Shown here: positions 60,350 to 64,000 of the stretch, one piece after another | Layout: the number at the start of each line of letters is the position of its first letter | Numbering within the stretch: position 1 is the stretch's first letter | Assembly: GCF_023734115.1 (NCBI RefSeq) | Contig: NZ_AP025737.1 | Coordinates: forward strand, 868,001 to 932,000 | From: Herbiconiux sp. L3-i23 | GTDB lineage: Bacteria; Actinomycetota; Actinomycetes; Actinomycetales; Microbacteriaceae | DNA: 64,000 bases | Reading direction: 5' to 3' | Notes under the pieces: generated by a model | Databases searched by the model: none | Told to the model about the DNA's origin: nothing | Seen by the model: the letters and a program-made list of their open reading frames with translations, nothing else | Position numbers and translations under genes: made by a program

Positions 60350-61084
60350 GTGGACGCATGGCAGGGTCTCGCCGCCGATGTGGTCGCCCCACGAGCACAA
60401 GTGCTCGGTGATCAGGTGCTAGAGCAGTTGCGGGTGCTCATCGTGAGCGGTCGCTTGCGTCCCGGCACGCACCTCGTCGAGGCCCAGCTGTCGACCACGT
60501 TCGGCGTGAGTCGAGGCCCCATCCGCGACGCCCTCGTCTCGCTCGAGGCCGAAGGGCTGGTTGAGAGCAGGCGCCGCGGATCGTTCGTCCGTGGCCTCAC
60601 GGTGAAGGACATCGACGAGCTGTATTCGATGCGGGAAGCGATCGAGGTCATGGCCCTGCGCCTCGCCTCGAACGCCGGTGCCGACGCCTGGCAGCTCGCC
60701 CTCGGACCTCTCGCCGAGATGCAGCGCGCGGCGACCGCCGGCGATCACCTCTCGTTCGCCCACGCCGACATGGCCTTCCACAGCAGCTTCTACGAGATCG
60801 CGGACCACTCGCGGCTGCGTCGCATCTGGAAGCAGTACGAGCCGACCTTCGCGGCCCTGCTCGAACTCACCACCGCCGAGGACATGGACCTCGGCCCGTC
60901 GTACCGATCGCACGTCGAGATCCACGAGCAGATGCTCGCGGGCAAGGTCTCGGAGGCGTCGGTCAGCCTGCAGGAACACCTGCTCGGTTCACGCTCACGC
61001 CTGTTGAGCGCCTACGCCCGGTCGACTCTCATCGACGGGCTCGCTGAGGTCGACGATGTCGACGACAAGGAGGACGGTCGCTGA
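60350..61084 (+). CDS. GntR family regulator, FadR/FCD type
   Basis: A 244-residue regulator with winged helix (RPGTHLVEAQLSTTFGVSRGPIRDALVSLEAEGLV region, about 35-75) and an all-helical FCD ligand domain (about 90-225) with the metal or acid-binding Asp and His residues: ADMAFHSSFYEIADHSR and SYRSHVEIHEQML. FCD proteins bind organic acids or sugar acids. It is first gene of the operon with the aldolase and transporter genes. The GTG at 60350 has AAGGAG upstream. The palindrome ACGGTTAACCGT precedes it. It overlaps the aldolase gene by 1 bp (TGATG). Confidence 0.9.
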   Translation: MDAWQGLAADVVAPRAQVLGDQVLEQLRVLIVSGRLRPGTHLVEAQLSTTFGVSRGPIRDALVSLEAEGLVESRRRGSFVRGLTVKDIDELYSMREAIEVMALRLASNAGADAWQLALGPLAEMQRAATAGDHLSFAHADMAFHSSFYEIADHSRLRRIWKQYEPTFAALLELTTAEDMDLGPSYRSHVEIHEQMLAGKVSEASVSLQEHLLGSRSRLLSAYARSTLIDGLAEVDDVDDKEDGR

Positions 61085-61971
61085 TGACCACGCCCATTCT
61101 GATCGCTGCCACCCCCACCGCGTTCGACGCGGACGGGGCCGTCGACCTCGAATCGACCCGCGCCATCTACGCCCACACCCTCGAGGGCGGCACGCACGCG
61201 ATCTTCGTCAACGGCACCACCGCGGAGTTCGCGGCGCTCAGTGTCGCCGAGCGGCGCGCGAACCTCGCCGCCGCGGTCGATGTCGCCGGCGCCGACCGGG
61301 TCATCGCCCACGTCGGGGCCGCCTCACCGCACGAGACGGCGGTGCTCGCCCGCGACGCCGTCGAGCTCGGCATCACGCGGCTGTCGGTGCTCACCCCGTT
61401 CTACATGCCGGCGACGCTCGTGGGGGTTCGGCGGCAGATCGCCGCCGCGAAGACCGCGGCACCCCAGGCCGAGATCTACCTCTACCTCTTCCCCGACCGC
61501 ACCGGAGTGCACGTCAGCCCCGAGCAGGCCGCCGCCCTCATCGACGAGTTCGACCTCGCCGGCGCGAAGATCTCGATCGCGGGCACCGACTATCTCGGCG
61601 CTGTCGCCGCCGCGCTCAGCACCCCCCGCACACTGCTCTCCGGGAACGACGGCCTGCTCCGCGAGATCCTCGCGGTGGGTGGTCACGGAGTCGTCTCGGG
61701 GGTCTCCTCGTCGCTGCCCGAGCCCTTCGCCCGGCTCGTCGACGCGATCGCGGACGGCTCCGACGATGTCGACTCGGCGGCCGACCGGGTGAACGAGATC
61801 GTGCCCGTGCTGGGGCCGAGCATCGCCGGCCTCAAGCTGTCGCTGCAGCTGCAGGGCGTCATCACCGACAGCCGCTGTCGCATGGCGATCGACGAACCCG
61901 CATCCGACCTGCGGGAGCGGATCGAGGCGACCATCGCCGCCGCGGCCCCCGTCGAGTCGTCCCTCCGGTGA
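61084..61971 (+). CDS. Dihydrodipicolinate synthase family aldolase
   Basis: A 295-residue class I aldolase. The Schiff-base Lys162 is in LAGAKISIAGTD and the proton-relay Tyr134 in IYLYLFP. The N-terminal substrate motif appears as NGTTAEF (residue 43 on) where DHDPS usually has GTTGE, suggesting a catabolic aldolase rather than a lysine enzyme. Such enzymes cleave 2-keto-3-deoxy sugar acids or related compounds. Its ATG overlaps the GntR stop by one base. It is followed by the MalF/MalG permeases, fitting uptake and cleavage of a sugar acid (inferred). Confidence 0.85.
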   Translation: MTTPILIAATPTAFDADGAVDLESTRAIYAHTLEGGTHAIFVNGTTAEFAALSVAERRANLAAAVDVAGADRVIAHVGAASPHETAVLARDAVELGITRLSVLTPFYMPATLVGVRRQIAAAKTAAPQAEIYLYLFPDRTGVHVSPEQAAALIDEFDLAGAKISIAGTDYLGAVAAALSTPRTLLSGNDGLLREILAVGGHGVVSGVSSSLPEPFARLVDAIADGSDDVDSAADRVNEIVPVLGPSIAGLKLSLQLQGVITDSRCRMAIDEPASDLRERIEATIAAAAPVESSLR

Positions 61972-62029
61972 ACTCCGACATCGCCAACGCCACCAGCGCT
62001 TACTGACCCTCACCCGTAAGGAGAATCAG

Positions 62030-62998
62030 ATGGCCACCGTCGTCCATCATCCCGCCGAGACGAAGCGTCCGCCCGTCCGGCAGACGCCCCCGCCTCCGCC
62101 CGCGCCGCCGACCCCCTCGTCCGCACGGCGCCGCAAAGCGGCGGCGAATGCGCCCGCCGGACTCGCGTGGGGCCTCATCCTGCCCTCGATCGTCGTCGTC
62201 GCGATCGTGTCGATCTTCCCGATCGCGTACGCCATCAACCTCAGCCTGCACGAGACCAGCTACATGCAGGTCGGCGAGTTCATCGGCTTCGAGAACTTCC
62301 TGCCGATCTTCACCACCGGCGAGGGCCTCGGCCAGATCGGGCTCTCGCTCGTCTATGTGATCGGGTCGCTGCTGCTCGCGGTGCCGCTCAGTCTGGGGCT
62401 CGCGAACCTGCTGAACCAACAGGTCGCGTTCCGGCGGGTGTTCCGTGTGCTCATCCTGCTGCCGTGGGTGGTGTCGCAGACCGTCGCCGCGCTGCTCTGG
62501 AAGTGGCTCGTCAACCCCGACTACGGACCCCTCGGCCTCGGCGAGCTCGGCGGCAACCGCGTCGACTTCCTCGCCGACCCGGTGCTCGCGATGGTGCTGC
62601 TCATCGTCGTCAACGTGTGGATCAGCTACCCGCTCGCCACGATCCTCTGCCTCGCGTCGCTGCAGACCATCCCCGAGGAGCTCAAGGAGGCCGCCGAGGT
62701 CGACGGCGCCGGACCGTTCCGCCGCTTCATGCAGGTGACCCTGCCGCTGATGAAGCCCACCCTGTTCGTCGTCGCGATCCAGCTGACCCTCCTCTACTTC
62801 AACATGGTCACCCTCGTCTACACGCTCACCGGCGGCGGGCCGCTCGGCGGCACGAACCTGCTCTCGCTCGGCGCGTTCAAGGAGAGCTTCGAGTTCTTCA
62901 ACCTCGGCCTCGGCGCCGCCTACAGCGTGGTGCTCTTCGCCTTCAACGTGATCTTCGGCGCCGCGTACATCCGACTCCTGAGGAGCGACAAGTCATGA
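62030..62998 (+). CDS. Sugar ABC transporter permease, MalF-like
   Basis: A 322-residue permease with about six membrane segments and the EAA loop EELKEAAEVDGAGPFRRF then QVTLPLMKPTLF. A Pro-rich N-terminal cytoplasmic stretch (TPPPPPAPPTPSS) precedes the first helix. It pairs with the MalG-like gene whose ATG overlaps its stop by 4 bp. ATG at 62030 with AAGGAG at proper spacing. By family it imports a sugar or oligosaccharide; the nearby aldolase and GntR suggest a sugar acid or its precursor. Confidence 0.93.
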   Translation: MATVVHHPAETKRPPVRQTPPPPPAPPTPSSARRRKAAANAPAGLAWGLILPSIVVVAIVSIFPIAYAINLSLHETSYMQVGEFIGFENFLPIFTTGEGLGQIGLSLVYVIGSLLLAVPLSLGLANLLNQQVAFRRVFRVLILLPWVVSQTVAALLWKWLVNPDYGPLGLGELGGNRVDFLADPVLAMVLLIVVNVWISYPLATILCLASLQTIPEELKEAAEVDGAGPFRRFMQVTLPLMKPTLFVVAIQLTLLYFNMVTLVYTLTGGGPLGGTNLLSLGAFKESFEFFNLGLGAAYSVVLFAFNVIFGAAYIRLLRSDKS

Positions 62999-63909
62999 CC
63001 GACCTCACCGCACCCGCCCACCCCATCCACGCGGGCGTCTCCGACGCAGGCGCCACCGCCCGCACAGCCGCCGCGAGGCGTCGCCGCCGCCGAGGCAAGC
63101 CGAACCCCCTCACCTACGTGGGGCTCGTCGCCGCGTCGCTGTTCGCGATCATCCCGCTTCTGTGGGGGCTGTCGACCTCGTTCAAGTCCGAGAGCGCGAC
63201 CCTCAGCGACAGCGGGTGGATCCCCGCGCAGTTCACCTTCGAGAACTACCGGCTCGTGCTGTTCGAGTCGAAGATCCCGGTCTACCTCGGCAACACGCTG
63301 CTCGTCGCGGGACTCACGGTCGTCGCCACCATCATCGTCGCGATCTTCGGAGCGTACGCCGCCGCACGATTCCGGTTCCGCGGCAAGACGGCGAGCATGT
63401 TCCTGATCCTGATGACGAGCATGATCCCGGGCATCGCGATCCTCGTCCCGCTCTACTTCATCGCCGTCAACCTGGGGCTCTACGACAGCTACGCGATCAT
63501 GGTGATCGTCTACACGGCGTGGCAGATCCCGACGGTGATCTGGATGCTGAAGGGCTTCTTCGAGTCGATCCCGGACTCCATCGAGGAGGCCGGCCGAGTG
63601 GACGGCGCCTCGCACTGGCGGGTCATGACGAAGCTGATCTTCCCGCTCGCCGTCCCCGGCGTCGCGGCCGCCGCGGTGATCTCGTTCATCTACGTCTGGA
63701 ACGACTTCCTCATCGCCTCGACCCTCATCTCGACCGACGAACGGCGCCTCGTCGCCGTCGGTCTCTACAACTACCTCTCCCAGTACGGCGTCGTCTGGGG
63801 TCAGCTCACGGCGGCGGTCGTCGTCACGGTGATCCCGATCATCCTCGTCTTCGTGCTCATGGAGAGACGAATCGTCGCCGGCCTCTCGGCCGGTGCGACC
63901 AAGGGCTGA
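62995..63909 (+). CDS. Sugar ABC transporter permease, MalG-like
   Basis: A 304-residue permease with six membrane segments and the EAA loop DSIEEAGRVDGASHWRVM then KLIFPLAVPGVA. The ATG at 62995 overlaps the MalF-like stop by 4 bp. It forms the inner pore with that protein and requires an MsiK-type shared ATPase, as no ATPase gene is present here (inferred from actinobacterial practice). The next ORF, 52 bp downstream, is probably the binding protein. Confidence 0.93.
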   Translation: MTDLTAPAHPIHAGVSDAGATARTAAARRRRRRGKPNPLTYVGLVAASLFAIIPLLWGLSTSFKSESATLSDSGWIPAQFTFENYRLVLFESKIPVYLGNTLLVAGLTVVATIIVAIFGAYAAARFRFRGKTASMFLILMTSMIPGIAILVPLYFIAVNLGLYDSYAIMVIVYTAWQIPTVIWMLKGFFESIPDSIEEAGRVDGASHWRVMTKLIFPLAVPGVAAAAVISFIYVWNDFLIASTLISTDERRLVAVGLYNYLSQYGVVWGQLTAAVVVTVIPIILVFVLMERRIVAGLSAGATKG

Positions 63910-63961
63910 CGCCCGCCCTCCCACCCCAACCACCAGAGAACAACGAGAGAAAGGCCCTCCC

Positions 63962-64000
63962 ATGAGAAGAGGCATGGTCCGCAACGTCGCGGCCGCAGCA
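63962..64000 (+). CDS. Start of a probable sugar-binding lipoprotein (truncated by window end)
   Basis: An ATG at 63962 opens MRRGMVRNVAAAA, a basic then hydrophobic start expected of an exported protein. AGAAAGG lies upstream as a ribosome site. Following two permease genes, it is most likely the substrate-binding component. Only 13 codons are visible, so the identity is inferred from position. Confidence 0.45.
   Translation, partial: MRRGMVRNVAAAA

Overview
The window is visibly GC-rich chromosomal DNA with densely packed genes, frequent GTG starts and 4-bp GTGA/ATGA stop-start overlaps. Gene content points to an actinobacterium, most likely a member of the Microbacteriaceae: a dxr / site-2 protease / ispG core, a long proS, nusA-infB-rbfA-truB-ribF, a WYL regulator, a Stealth protein, a DUF2207 protein, collagen-like and LAATG-anchored surface proteins. 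The family assignment is an inference from gene content and style. No rRNA, tRNA, IS element, prophage or CRISPR array was recognised.

Layout. 1-4.1 kb: end of a polyamine-type ABC permease, then asparaginase and GABA aminotransferase (nitrogen/polyamine catabolism), an OsmC-like protein and a DUF6194 protein. 4.1-18.8 kb: the isoprenoid genes dxr (5.1 kb) and ispG (17.6 kb) flank the membrane protease rseP (12.1 kb). The three are split apart by an inverted block of three membrane Ser/Thr kinases with two lipoproteins (6.4-12.0 kb) and by a two-component system, a palindrome array, a SHOCT protein and an alcohol dehydrogenase (13.7-17.6 kb). 19-25.8 kb: surface and export genes, an MFS pump, proS, and two small enzymes. 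25.9-37.6 kb: translation and RNA genes (nusA, infB, rbfA, truB) and ribF, interleaved with a collagen-like protein, mutY and a P-loop-less uridine-kinase relative. 37.6-54.6 kb: accessory genes including an ABC-2 exporter with a divergent WYL regulator, a CAP-domain protein, macro domain, M20 peptidase, Stealth protein, cyclic-nucleotide-type phosphodiesterase, pseudouridine catabolism (psuK-psuG) and a lipase lipoprotein. 55-64 kb: a sugar catabolic region with an L-fucose-isomerase-like enzyme, FGGY kinase, LacI, DeoR and GntR regulators, a DHDPS-family aldolase and a MalF/MalG-type transporter, cut by the window end at the putative binding protein.

The most unusual gene-level system is the kinase block. 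In the first kinase (6383-8179) one extracellular module is fused to the kinase. In the other two the chain stops just after the transmembrane segment, and the same module (about 60 residues, alignable by eye without gaps) continues on a separate lipoprotein whose start overlaps the kinase stop by 4 bp. This looks like a triplicated, partly split sensor-kinase family.

The most unusual DNA-level feature is the set of long intergenic palindromes of nearly fixed size: an A-B-A-B array of four 88-bp elements (15.5-16.0 kb), two 56-bp elements (6.2-6.4 kb), a 68-bp element between infB and rbfA, a family of about 105 bp with GGATCAGGAG arms at five loci, a 97-99-bp element present twice, and GGTCGTTGAGTAGG-type repeats filling the nusA-infB gap. 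All sit between genes, and several families share an arm pattern ending in AGGAG.
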